This document shows, piece after piece, positions 6,403-13,847 of a stretch of 14,841 nucleotides of DNA (positions are counted from its first letter, which is position 1; each line of letters begins with the position of its first letter). The position numbers were made by a program, and so were the translations under genes. This DNA comes from an uncultured Candidatus Melainabacteria bacterium. Its GTDB lineage: Bacteria > Cyanobacteriota > Vampirovibrionia > Gastranaerophilales > Gastranaerophilaceae. A model generated the notes under the pieces. The model did no database searches and was not told the origin of the DNA. It was given only the letters and a program-made list of their open reading frames with translations. The DNA is taken from the NCBI GenBank assembly GCA_934777245.1, contig CAKVND010000052.1:1-14841 (forward strand), given 5' to 3'.

Positions 6403-7702
6403 ACTTTTTGAAAACATCTCCTCTGTGTTCGTAGCTATTAAACATATCGAAGCTTGCACAAGCAGGTGAAAGCAATACTACATCAGGTTTTAAGCTTATT
6501 GCTTTATCAATTGCATCCTCCATTGTGCGTTCTTTTATTATATTACTAAAACCGTTTTTTACCAGATTTTCTTCAAATCTTTCTGTTGCTTCTCCAATTA
6601 ATAAAACGGTCTTAATATGCTTATTTATTGAATGGCACATTTCTGTTAAATCAGTATTTTTATCCCTTCCGCCTAAAATAAGCGCAACATCAACATTGTT
6701 GAAAGAATCTATTGCAACAATCGAAGCTTCCGGATTTGTTGCTTTCGAATCGTTATAAAAAGTTATTCCGTTCATTTCGCGAACTTTTTCTAACCTGTGT
6801 TCAGGCGCTTTAAAACTCATAATTTGAGTTCTAATATCCTCATTTTTCATTCCAACAAGCTTAGCAATAATTATTCCGCACATAATATTTTGGTAGTTGT
6901 GATGACCGACAAGCGGACAATCTGAAAGAGAAATAATTTCTTCATTGCCGTAGAAAATAGAATTGTTGGTAATTTTGCAATCTTTTTCATCATCAAAGAA
7001 CACAACATTCTTACACTCTTTAGCAAATTCCTTTAATTTTTCATCTTGTGCGTTCAAAACAGCATATTCAGGTTCTTGCGGAGGCAAAAATATTTTTGCT
7101 TTTGCTTTAAAATAATTTTCTAAACCACCATGCCAATCTATATGGTCAGGCGTAAAATTCGTCCAACAAGCAATTTTTGCTTTAAATTTTTCTGTTATTT
7201 GCGCTTGGTAAGAACTTATTTCGCAAACTAGAAAATCGTGTTTTCCTTCAATCAAAGATGTTGGAGGAACGCCAATATTTCCACAAACAGGGGCGTCAAA
7301 ATCTTTGCTCAAAATATGTGAAACAAGCGCTGTAGTTGTTGTTTTACCATTTGTTCCGGTGATTGCAATAAAAGGTATTTTGGTATTTAAATATGCATAT
7401 TCGATTTCAGAAATAATCTTTGTGTTTTTTTCTGCAAGACGCTTAAATATTTCTGATTTAGGTGGAATTCCGGGACTTGTAATTGCAAATTTCGCACCTG
7501 AAATAAATTCATCGCTATGATATCCGCACTCAATTTTTATGCCTAAATTTTTAAGTTCTTCAACCTGAGATTTGCATTCTTCTTTAATCTTATCTAAAGA
7601 TTTTGATTCTGTAATATAAACTTCATAACCTTGTTTATTAGCAAATTTTGCCGCTGCAATGCCACTTTTTGATAAACCTAAAATTAAAACTTTTTCTTTC
7701 AT
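6386..7702 (-). CDS. murD: MurD: UDP-N-acetylmuramoyl-L-alanine:D-glutamate ligase
   Basis: MurD is the cytoplasmic Mur ligase that adds D-glutamate to UDP-MurNAc-L-Ala using ATP. Its 438 residues match the family length. The N-terminal Rossmann-like domain starts VLILGLSKSGIAAAKFA. The central ATPase domain has the P-loop ITGTNGKTTTTALV, then GNIGVPPTS, CEISSYQ and NFTPDHIDWHG. The C-terminal domain has YNDSKATNPEA, LILGGRDKNTDL and LLSPACASFDMF, all typical of MurD. GGAGAG lies eight bases before the ATG at 7702. It is first of the murD-ftsW-murG block and starts 79 bases after the TPR gene, so it may share that transcript or use its own promoter; the gap is AT-rich without a convincing -35/-10 pair. 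Confidence 0.96.
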   Translation of the reverse strand: MKEKVLILGLSKSGIAAAKFANKQGYEVYITESKSLDKIKEECKSQVEELKNLGIKIECGYHSDEFISGAKFAITSPGIPPKSEIFKRLAEKNTKIISEIEYAYLNTKIPFIAITGTNGKTTTTALVSHILSKDFDAPVCGNIGVPPTSLIEGKHDFLVCEISSYQAQITEKFKAKIACWTNFTPDHIDWHGGLENYFKAKAKIFLPPQEPEYAVLNAQDEKLKEFAKECKNVVFFDDEKDCKITNNSIFYGNEEIISLSDCPLVGHHNYQNIMCGIIIAKLVGMKNEDIRTQIMSFKAPEHRLEKVREMNGITFYNDSKATNPEASIVAIDSFNNVDVALILGGRDKNTDLTEMCHSINKHIKTVLLIGEATERFEENLVKNGFSNIIKERTMEDAIDKAISLKPDVVLLSPACASFDMFNSYEHRGDVFKKYVLSK

Positions 7703-7781
7703 AACGAACTCTCCAATTAGTTTTAATTTTACAGCAAAAAAAATTTGATTGAAATTAGAAGTTGTAAGTTTGTTATATCCT

Positions 7782-9236
7782 CTAACGCATTTCTGCTAAA
7801 ACATCTTCAAATACGCCATTCCAGTCATTTTGTTTATGTTGACGGAAAAGTTTTACGCTATCGTACCAATCGCAAACGCTCAAATCTGTATGCCAACGCC
7901 AATTAACTTCATACGGCAATACTATCCAGCAAGGAATTCCCATTGCACCTGCCAAATGTGCCAAAGATGTGTCATTACAGATTACTAAATCTAAATTCGC
8001 CATAGCTGCAGCTGTTTGAGAAAAATCGACAAAATCTTTACCGACATCTATAATGCCTTTCAAAACTTTCGCGTCTTCTGAACCTTCAAAAGTTTGGAAG
8101 GAATAATACTGCGTATTTTCAACTTGCATAAGTGGCGCAAATGCTTCTGCCGGAATAACTCTATCGTAATCAAAATAAGTATTACCTTGCCATTTTATTC
8201 CAACTTTGATTTTGTCATTTTCAAAATATTTTTTCTTGTATTTTTCGACTAAATCCATATTAGGTTTCAAATATCCGCCAGAATATGCAAAAACTTTATT
8301 GCCTTTAAGTTTCAACAAATGAGGTAAACTTAGCATTGGCGTATGGACATCAAAATCAATTTCACTTTCCGGAATATAAGTATCAATTACTTGGTCGATT
8401 CCGAGTTCGTTTTGTTTAAATAATGTAGAAAGCGGTTTTTGGCACATAAAAATCAACTTTTTGCATTTTTTTGCAACAAGCGGAAGATATCTTGCAAACA
8501 TCAAAACATCACCAAAACCTGCTTCATAATACACAAGCAGAGTTTTATCGCTTATGTTTTCACCGTTCCAGACGTTATCCAAACGTGCTTTGTTTGGGTA
8601 AGTTTTGTTCTGCAAGGCAATTGTTGCAGCCTTTGAAAAACGGCTTTCAAAATATTTAAGCCCCTTATCATAGTCTTTAAGTCGCATTAAAGCTAAGCCT
8701 AAAAAATATTCAGTGTCGGGGTCGTTAGGTTTAATTTTGTTACAAATTTTTAGTGCAGAAAGCGCATTTTTTGTCTCGGCTTCAACGCTATAAAGATGTG
8801 AAAGATTAAACCAGCAATCATAAGATGATGGATCAATTTTGAGCGCTTTTTCGTAAAATTTAATTGCTTCTTTATTGCGTTTTAGGTTTCTGTAAGCTAA
8901 TGCGATATTAAAAAGTAAAGAAAAATTATCCGGAAATTTCTCAAGAACTTCATGTGCTCTTTTAGCAATTTCTTTATAAAGTTTTGCTCGGATGTAAGTT
9001 TGAAAAAGTGTTTCATAGAAATAAGCGTTCGGTTGTTTTTCAACTGCTTGTTCAACCCAATGAACCGCAGAAATTACATCTTGCTGCTGCAATTTTAAAA
9101 CGCCCAAAAGGTTATATATTTCAGCGTTATCTTTATCTTGTTCCAACGCCTTTTTGTAAGCAGCTTCTGCTTCTTCTAATTTCCCTTCTTGGTGGAGCGC
9201 AAACCCCTCTTGTATTAATTCTTCAGTTGCCGGCAT
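7782..9236 (-). CDS. TPR protein fused to a GT9-like glycosyltransferase domain
   Basis: The 484 residues have two parts. Residues 1-200 hold about five or six tetratricopeptide repeats (EGKLEEAEAAYKKALEQD, NKEAIKFYEKALKIDPSS, and others). Residues about 230-484 resemble family 9 (heptosyltransferase-type) glycosyltransferases: YYEAGFGDVLMFARYLP (236-252), KVGIKWQGN (344-352), and DLVICNDTSLAHLAGAMGIP (416-435) followed by WIVLPYEVNWRW. No signal peptide or membrane segment is visible, so it is probably cytoplasmic. TPR-GT proteins of this kind usually modify surface sugars or proteins, but acceptor and donor are unknown here. AGAGAG lies shortly before the ATG at 9236. It stands between lepA and murD on the same strand. 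Loss of glycosyltransferase activity cannot be excluded, since catalytic residues in this subfamily are not well fixed. Confidence 0.8.
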   Translation of the reverse strand: MPATEELIQEGFALHQEGKLEEAEAAYKKALEQDKDNAEIYNLLGVLKLQQQDVISAVHWVEQAVEKQPNAYFYETLFQTYIRAKLYKEIAKRAHEVLEKFPDNFSLLFNIALAYRNLKRNKEAIKFYEKALKIDPSSYDCWFNLSHLYSVEAETKNALSALKICNKIKPNDPDTEYFLGLALMRLKDYDKGLKYFESRFSKAATIALQNKTYPNKARLDNVWNGENISDKTLLVYYEAGFGDVLMFARYLPLVAKKCKKLIFMCQKPLSTLFKQNELGIDQVIDTYIPESEIDFDVHTPMLSLPHLLKLKGNKVFAYSGGYLKPNMDLVEKYKKKYFENDKIKVGIKWQGNTYFDYDRVIPAEAFAPLMQVENTQYYSFQTFEGSEDAKVLKGIIDVGKDFVDFSQTAAAMANLDLVICNDTSLAHLAGAMGIPCWIVLPYEVNWRWHTDLSVCDWYDSVKLFRQHKQNDWNGVFEDVLAEMR

Positions 9237-9270
9237 AAAATTCTCTCTTCTTTAATAAATATTTTAGCAA

Positions 9271-9299
9271 AATTTATCAAAGTACGCAAATTTTGTCAA
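9271..9299 (-). promoter_or_regulatory. Candidate sigma70-type promoter for the TPR-glycosyltransferase gene
   Basis: On the minus strand TTGACA (9299-9294) is followed after 17 bases by TAAATT (9276-9271), a 4/6 match to the -10 consensus. The predicted start would leave a leader of about 30 bases carrying the Shine-Dalgarno. It lies in the 65-base gap after lepA, so the TPR gene and possibly the mur genes may be transcribed separately from lepA. Confidence 0.4.
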
Positions 9300-9301
9300 A
9301 A

Positions 9302-11104
9302 TTATTCTTCTTCCAAGCTCAAAACTGCCATAAACGCTTCTTGTGGAACTTCTACACGTCCAACAGCTTTCATACGCTTTTTGCCTCGTTTTTGTTTTTC
9401 CAAAAGCTTACGTTTACGAGAAATATCACCACCATAGCATTTATCCAAAACGCTTTTTCTTAACGCTTTGATGTTGGTTCTTGCAATTACTCTTCCGCCA
9501 ATCGCCGCTTGAATTGGAACTTCAAACATTTGACGCGGAATAATGGTTTTCAATTTTTCTGTTAATTTTTGTCCGATATAAAAAGCGCTATCTTCATGAC
9601 AAATTACAGACAAAGCGTCAACAACTTCACCCGCAAGCATGATATCTAATTTAACAAGTTTTGAGCGTTTATAATCAACAAATTCGTAATCCAAGCTTGC
9701 GTAACCTTTCGAACGTGATTTTAATTGGTCATAAAAATCTGTGATAACTTCGCTCAAAGGCAGGTGATAAATTAAATCAACACGAACTTTGTCCAAATAA
9801 TTCATGTTAATAAAAATACCACGTTTTGTTTGACACAAATCCATAAGCGTACCAACAAAATCGTTCGGCGTAATTATTGAAACTTTTACATAAGGTTCTT
9901 CAATAAAATCTCTTGTTTGCGCAGGAGGCAAGTTGGCAGGATTGTCAATTTCTATAACCTCACCGTTCGTTTTATGCACTTTGTAAACTACAGATGGCGC
10001 AGTTGTTACAATAGAAAGGTCATATTCTCTTTCCAATCTTTCCTGTGCTATTTCCATGTGAAGCATACCTAAGAAACCGCAACGGAAACCAAAACCTAAC
10101 GCACTGGATGTTTCAGGCTCAAACGTAATTGAACTGTCCGAAAGCTTCAATTTTTCCAAAGCTTCTTTTAATTCGTGATAGTCTTCATTATCTACTGGAT
10201 ATAAACCTGAAAACACCATTGGCAAAGCTTCTTTGTAACCTGGAAGCGGTTCATTCGCAGGAGCTTCAACATGAGTAACTGTATCACCAACAAATCGAGT
10301 AATTTCTTTAATCGAACCGGCGAAATAACCTACATCACCGCAAATAAGTTCATCTACTTGAACTCTGTGCGGAGTAAGATAGCCAAGTTCGGTGATTTCG
10401 TATTCTTTGCCTGACGCCATAAATTTGACTTTGTCGCCCAATCTCATTTTGCCATCCATAATTTTGAAGAAACAAAGAGTTCCTAAATATGGGTCATAAG
10501 CGCTATCAAAAACAAGTGCGCGTAAAGGTTTTTCTGTCGTATCAACAGGTGGCGGAACAAATTTTACAATTGCCTCTAATACATCAGGAATACCTACACC
10601 TGTTTTTGCAGAAACAGGAATTGCCATAGAAGTATCAATGCCTAAAATTTCCTCGATTTCTTCTTTAACCCTTTCAACATCAGCTGATGGAAGGTCGATT
10701 TTATTGATTACAGGGATGATTTCCAAATTTTGTTCAATTGCCATGTAAACATTTGCCAAAGTTTGCGCTTCTACACCTTGAGTTGCGTCAACAATGAGTA
10801 AAGCACCTTCGCAAGCAGCAAGAGAACGTGAAACTTCGTACGAAAAGTCAACGTGTCCAGGAGTGTCAATCAAATTAAATATATATTTTTCACCGGCATT
10901 AGAGGTATAGTTCATTCGAGCGGCGTTAAGTTTGATTGTAATTCCGCGCTCACGCTCAATATCCATTGTATCAAGAAGTTGCGCTTGCATATCACGTTGC
11001 GCAATCGTTCCCGTTGCTTCTAATAATCTATCGGCTAAAGTTGACTTACCATGGTCAATGTGTGCAATAATGCAAAAATTTCGTACGTTATCTCTGTGTT
11101 TCAT
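9302..11104 (-). CDS. lepA: LepA (elongation factor 4), ribosome-associated GTPase
   Basis: LepA is a translational GTPase that binds the ribosome and affects translation initiation or elongation under stress. The 600 residues match the family. G1 is AHIDHGKST (14-22), switch II has DTPGH (80-84), and G4 is NKID (134-137). The hallmark RERGITIK follows LLDTMDIE. The EF-G-like domains follow, including [15 protein letters not shown]. The LepA-specific C-terminal domain has [23 protein letters not shown] near the end. The ATG at 11104 gives the standard N-terminus ([20 protein letters not shown]). No Shine-Dalgarno is visible; a TATAAT hexamer lies only nine bases upstream, so the transcript may be almost leaderless. 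lepA begins the minus-strand run that continues to murG. Confidence 0.97.
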   Translation of the reverse strand: MKHRDNVRNFCIIAHIDHGKSTLADRLLEATGTIAQRDMQAQLLDTMDIERERGITIKLNAARMNYTSNAGEKYIFNLIDTPGHVDFSYEVSRSLAACEGALLIVDATQGVEAQTLANVYMAIEQNLEIIPVINKIDLPSADVERVKEEIEEILGIDTSMAIPVSAKTGVGIPDVLEAIVKFVPPPVDTTEKPLRALVFDSAYDPYLGTLCFFKIMDGKMRLGDKVKFMASGKEYEITELGYLTPHRVQVDELICGDVGYFAGSIKEITRFVGDTVTHVEAPANEPLPGYKEALPMVFSGLYPVDNEDYHELKEALEKLKLSDSSITFEPETSSALGFGFRCGFLGMLHMEIAQERLEREYDLSIVTTAPSVVYKVHKTNGEVIEIDNPANLPPAQTRDFIEEPYVKVSIITPNDFVGTLMDLCQTKRGIFINMNYLDKVRVDLIYHLPLSEVITDFYDQLKSRSKGYASLDYEFVDYKRSKLVKLDIMLAGEVVDALSVICHEDSAFYIGQKLTEKLKTIIPRQMFEVPIQAAIGGRVIARTNIKALRKSVLDKCYGGDISRKRKLLEKQKRGKKRMKAVGRVEVPQEAFMAVLSLEEE

Positions 11105-11113
11105 AGTAGTTTT

Positions 11114-11119
11114 ATTATA
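11114..11119 (-). promoter_or_regulatory. lepA: Candidate -10 element immediately before lepA
   Basis: A perfect TATAAT reads on the minus strand with nine bases between it and the lepA ATG. The expected start site would be only two or three bases before the start codon. The matching -35 is poor (TTTGCG at 17 bases), so support is limited. Confidence 0.35.
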
Positions 11120-11176
11120 TATGAAACATAAATTCGCGCAAAATTATATGTAGAAAGTTGGTAAAATCATAGCGTT

Positions 11177-11304
11177 TATAAAACCCTCTCTCTAATCCTC
11201 CCACAAGGGAGGGGACAAAGACGTTCAAATAAACGAGTCGTGCGCCCCTCTCCTTCTTCAATTCTACATGAAGAGGGAAACGAGAAGGCGGGAGAGGGTG
11301 TTAT
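11177..11304. repeat. MITE-like noncoding element, copy 1
   Basis: The ends are inverted complements: ATAAAACCCTCTCTC at the left and GGGAGAGGGTGTTAT at the right (one mismatch in the CCCTCT block plus one near the tip). Internally there are two hairpins: CCTCCC (11197-11202) with GGGAGG (11207-11212), and TCTTCA (11255-11260) with TGAAGA (11269-11274). The central tract CAAATAAACGAGTC...TGCGCCCCTCTCC is shared with copy 2. It has no coding capacity and no transposase, so any mobility would need help in trans. Confidence 0.6.
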
Positions 11305-11350
11305 TTGCTTTTCGTAAAAATTTTGATTTACGAGCGATTGTTAATATATT

Positions 11351-11512
11351 TATAAAACCCTCTCCCTAGCCCTCTCCATAGGAGAGGGGATGATGTAAGA
11401 TGCGTCAAGGGAAGGGGATGCGCTAAAGACATCCAAATAAACGAGTCTTGCGCCCCTCTCCTTTTTTCAATTCTACATGGAGAGGGTGCCGGAGGCGGGA
11501 GAGGGTATTATA
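11351..11512. repeat. MITE-like noncoding element, copy 2 (direct orientation)
   Basis: Ends TATAAAACCCTCTCCC (11351-11366) and GGGAGAGGGTATTATA (11497-11512) are inverted complements with a single mismatch in 16. Two internal 8-base hairpins are perfect: CCCTCTCC (11370-11377) with GGAGAGGG (11381-11388), and CCCTCTCC (11454-11461) with GGAGAGGG (11479-11486). It is in the same orientation as copy 1, 46 bases away, and about 35 bases longer because of extra sequence after the first hairpin. The folded form would be a stem with two side arms. Confidence 0.65.
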
Positions 11513-11535
11513 AACTAATTAAAAGAATCCCATCC

Positions 11536-11575
11536 CGAAATCAAAGATTTCGCCCCTCCCTCAAGGGGTGGGGCG
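11536..11575. repeat. Double palindrome related to the prmA insert
   Basis: CGAAATC (11536-11542) and GATTTCG (11546-11552) form one hairpin. CGCCCC (11551-11556) and GGGGCG (11570-11575) form a second, overlapping by two bases. Positions 11548-11572 match prmA 77-101 at 23 of 25 bases, so this is an intergenic copy of the same repeat family. It follows copy 2 of the MITE-like element. Confidence 0.65.
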
Positions 11576-11616
11576 ACATCCAATATAACATCTAAGCACA
11601 TCAGTTTTTAGATACT

Positions 11617-11946
11617 CTATTCTCCTATATGTTCCAACGCCATTTCGAGCACCGTTCTTACGTGATTATCACTTAGAGAATAAAAAACATTCTTTCCGCG
11701 CTTTTCAGCCTTGACAAGTTTTGCACTTCTCAAAATCTTTAGCTGATGCGAAACCGCTGATTTAGTCATATTCAATAAACAAGCCAAATCACCAACGCAC
11801 ATTTCATTCTCTTCCAATGCCCACAATAATTGAATTCTGGTGCTATCACCCATAAGTTTAAAAAAATCAGACAAATCATAAAGAAGTGTCATGTCAGGCA
11901 TGTTAGGTTTAACTTTTTCAATAATATCTGTATTAATAACTTCCAT
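11617..11946 (-). CDS. ArsR/SmtB-family metal-sensing repressor, alpha5 (zinc-type) site
   Basis: This winged-helix dimeric repressor has 109 residues from the ATG at 11946. Recognition helix region KSAVSHQLKILRSAKLV and wing KRGKNVFYSL are typical. The C-terminal helix has D93-x-H95-x10-H106-x2-E109, exactly the alpha5 metal ligand pattern of SmtB and CzrA, which sense Zn(II) or Co(II). The alpha3 segment EMCVGDLA keeps one cysteine (C50) but the N-terminus has no Cys or His, so the alpha3N site of CadC/SmtB is incomplete. A TTG at 11982 would extend the frame 12 codons, but that TTG is the first three bases of the -35 box, so ATG 11946 is chosen. It is divergent from the P1B ATPase and should repress both genes when metal is low. 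Confidence 0.9.
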   Translation of the reverse strand: MEVINTDIIEKVKPNMPDMTLLYDLSDFFKLMGDSTRIQLLWALEENEMCVGDLACLLNMTKSAVSHQLKILRSAKLVKAEKRGKNVFYSLSDNHVRTVLEMALEHIGE

Positions 11947-11952
11947 TTGTTC

Positions 11953-11982
11953 ATTATAGTTGAATACTTGTTCAAATGTCAA
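11953..11982 (-). promoter_or_regulatory. Promoter of the arsR-type repressor gene
   Basis: On the minus strand a perfect TTGACA (11982-11977), an 18-base spacer and a perfect TATAAT (11958-11953) are followed after six bases by the ATG. Transcription would begin at or next to the start codon, giving a leaderless mRNA. Confidence 0.8.
11959..11976. promoter_or_regulatory. ArsR/SmtB operator in the repressor promoter
   Basis: TGAA (11961-11964), six bases, TTCA (11971-11974) match the TGAA-N6-TTCA core known for SmtB/CzrA-type operators. It fills the spacer between -35 and -10, so bound repressor would block polymerase. This implies autoregulation. Confidence 0.75.
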
Positions 11983-12019
11983 ATTGTATTAAGAAATGCT
12001 ACAAATCTTGTCGCCCATG

Positions 12020-12049
12020 TTGACAGTTGAATAGTTGTTCAACTATAAT
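12020..12049 (+). promoter_or_regulatory. Promoter of the P1B ATPase gene
   Basis: Perfect TTGACA (12020-12025), 18-base spacer and perfect TATAAT (12044-12049). The expected start is near 12056, leaving a leader of about a dozen bases with AAAGGA (12056-12061) seven bases before the ATG. The 18-base spacer is one base longer than optimal, as in the repressor promoter. Confidence 0.82.
12026..12043. promoter_or_regulatory. ArsR/SmtB operator in the ATPase promoter
   Basis: GTTGAA (12026-12031) and TTCAAC (12038-12043) are perfect inverted repeats separated by TAGTTG, containing TGAA-N6-TTCA. It occupies the whole promoter spacer, in the same register as the operator of the divergent repressor gene. 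Confidence 0.8.
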
Positions 12050-12068
12050 ATAAGAAAAGGAACAAATT

Positions 12069-13847
12069 ATGTGCGAACACAAAGAAGATGTTAAAACTTA
12101 TGTTATCCCAAGGCTTGTAATCGCGCTTATCCTATTTAGTTTAGGATACATGTTTAAACCTTTATTTTTAATAGCGTATTTTGTTATAGGATATGACATT
12201 TTTATTAAAGCGCTGAAAAATATTATAAGAGGACGAGTTTTTGATGAGAATTTTTTAATGGCGCTTGCAACAGTCGGCGCGATTTGTATAAAAGAGTTCC
12301 CCGAAGCCGTTATGGTAATGATTTTGTATCAAATCGGCGAATATATGCAGGATAAAGCCGTTGATAAATCTCGCGACGCAATAACCGCTCTGATGAATAT
12401 CCGCCCTGATTATGCAAATTTAAACGGGCAGAGAATTGCTCCGGAAGAAGTAAAAATTGGCGATATAATAACAGTAAAAACAGGCGAAAAAATTCCATTA
12501 GACGGAATTGTAACAAAGGGCAGAGCTTCGATTGATACATCCGCATTAACAGGCGAATCTTTACCACGAAGTGTAAAATCAGGAGATGAAATCGTTAGCG
12601 GAAGCATTAACCTTGATGGCTTATTAGAAATACGAGTTACAAAACCGTTTGGGGAATCAACTGTTTCTAAGATTTTAGAATTAGTTGAAAACGCTTCTTC
12701 AAAAAAAGCTAAAGCCGAAAACTTTATAACGAAATTTGCGCGCTATTACACTCCGGCAGTCGTGATTATTGCTTGTATAATCGCACTTATTCCTCCATTT
12801 TATATAGAAAGAGCGTTGACATTTTTGGTAATTTCTTGTCCTTGCGCACTCGTAATTTCAATTCCGTTAACGTTTTTTGCAGGAATTGGCGGTGCTTCTG
12901 CTAACGGCATTCTCGTAAAAGGTAGCAGCTACTTGGAAGCGTTATCAAAAGTAAAAACGATTGTTTTTGATAAAACAGGAACGTTGACAAAAGGCAATTT
13001 TAAAGTTGTTGAAATCAATTCTAAAAATCAAGATTTGCTAAAATACGTGGCTTCTGCGGAATCCGCTTCTTTTCATCCTATTGCGAAGGCTATTAGAACA
13101 GCTTATCAAGGTGAATTACTTACACCAAGTGATATCCACGAAATCGCGGGTCATGGAATTAAAGCAATTATTGGTGATAAAGAAGTTTTGATTGGCAACG
13201 CAAAACTTGTTGATGTTGAGCCGATAAAAACTTCCGGAACAGTCGTTTATGTCGCAATTAACGGTAAATTTGAAGGCTATATTGTAATTGCAGATGAAAT
13301 AAAAGAAGATTCTAAATCCGCAATTGAAACTTTGAAACACTTAAAAATTCAAACAGAAATGCTTACGGGAGACTCTTATAGAACCGCGGAAGCTGTAAAT
13401 ACAGAACTCGGTCTGGATAAATTCTACGCAGAACTTTTGCCTGCCAACAAAGTTGAAAAATTGGAAGACGCGATTACACACGCTAAAGGCGCTGTGGCAT
13501 TTGTGGGTGATGGAATCAATGACGCACCGGTTTTAACCAGAGCTGATGTCGGAATTGCAATGGGCGGTTTAGGTTCAGACGCTGCGATTGAAGCTGCCGA
13601 TGTGGTAATTATGGATGACAAGCCATCAAAAGTAGCATCTGCTATTAAGATAGCGAAAAAGACTATGACAATTGTAAAAGAAAATATCGTTTTTGCAATT
13701 GGCATAAAACTTGTATTCTTAATCTTGGGCGGTTTAGGTTTTGTTTCAATGTGGGGCGCAGTCTTTGCAGATGTCGGAGTTTCAATCATTGCGATTTTAA
13801 ATTCGTTAAGAGCAGCCGCATGGAAGCAAAAAATTAATTTTCAATAA
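12069..13847 (+). CDS. P1B-type heavy-metal ATPase, Zn/Cd/Pb export class (ZntA/CadA-like)
   Basis: This inner-membrane efflux pump has 592 residues. TGES (161-164) marks the actuator domain. SCPC (256-259) in a membrane segment is the transport-site CPC. DKTGTLTKG (301-309) holds the phosphorylated D301. The P1B-specific HP is at 336-337, TGDS at 433-436 and GDGINDAP at 480-487. Near the C-terminus K547 (GIKLVF) and D568 (ADVGVS) correspond to the lysine and aspartate diagnostic of the Zn/Cd/Pb subclass. There is no N-terminal CxxC metal-binding domain; only MCEHKED precedes the first membrane segment, which explains the length below about 700. AAAGGA precedes the ATG. The divergent ArsR-type gene and its operator indicate induction by metal. 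Its 3' end overlaps the convergent secreted-protein gene by 14 bases. Confidence 0.94.
   Translation: MCEHKEDVKTYVIPRLVIALILFSLGYMFKPLFLIAYFVIGYDIFIKALKNIIRGRVFDENFLMALATVGAICIKEFPEAVMVMILYQIGEYMQDKAVDKSRDAITALMNIRPDYANLNGQRIAPEEVKIGDIITVKTGEKIPLDGIVTKGRASIDTSALTGESLPRSVKSGDEIVSGSINLDGLLEIRVTKPFGESTVSKILELVENASSKKAKAENFITKFARYYTPAVVIIACIIALIPPFYIERALTFLVISCPCALVISIPLTFFAGIGGASANGILVKGSSYLEALSKVKTIVFDKTGTLTKGNFKVVEINSKNQDLLKYVASAESASFHPIAKAIRTAYQGELLTPSDIHEIAGHGIKAIIGDKEVLIGNAKLVDVEPIKTSGTVVYVAINGKFEGYIVIADEIKEDSKSAIETLKHLKIQTEMLTGDSYRTAEAVNTELGLDKFYAELLPANKVEKLEDAITHAKGAVAFVGDGINDAPVLTRADVGIAMGGLGSDAAIEAADVVIMDDKPSKVASAIKIAKKTMTIVKENIVFAIGIKLVFLILGGLGFVSMWGAVFADVGVSIIAILNSLRAAAWKQKINFQ

Noticed and set aside
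6403..6459. Longer ftsW start overlapping murD by 74 bases
   Set aside because: The extra residues encode part of the MurD 3' region in another frame and have no FtsW similarity.
11177..11575. CRISPR array
   Set aside because: The repeats are long, few, internally palindromic, and not separated by uniform unique spacers; no cas genes are present.
11590..11613. Hairpin ATCTAA/TTAGAT as terminator of the repressor gene
   Set aside because: The arms are only six A/T-rich bases around a 12-base loop and no T-tract follows on the minus strand.
12310..12567. Antisense ORF of 85 codons within the ATPase gene
   Set aside because: It is wholly contained in a strongly conserved coding region and the product looks like low-quality shadow translation.
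13424..13789. Antisense ORF of 121 codons within the ATPase gene
   Set aside because: It overlaps the conserved P-domain and C-terminal membrane region, and its composition mirrors the sense codons.
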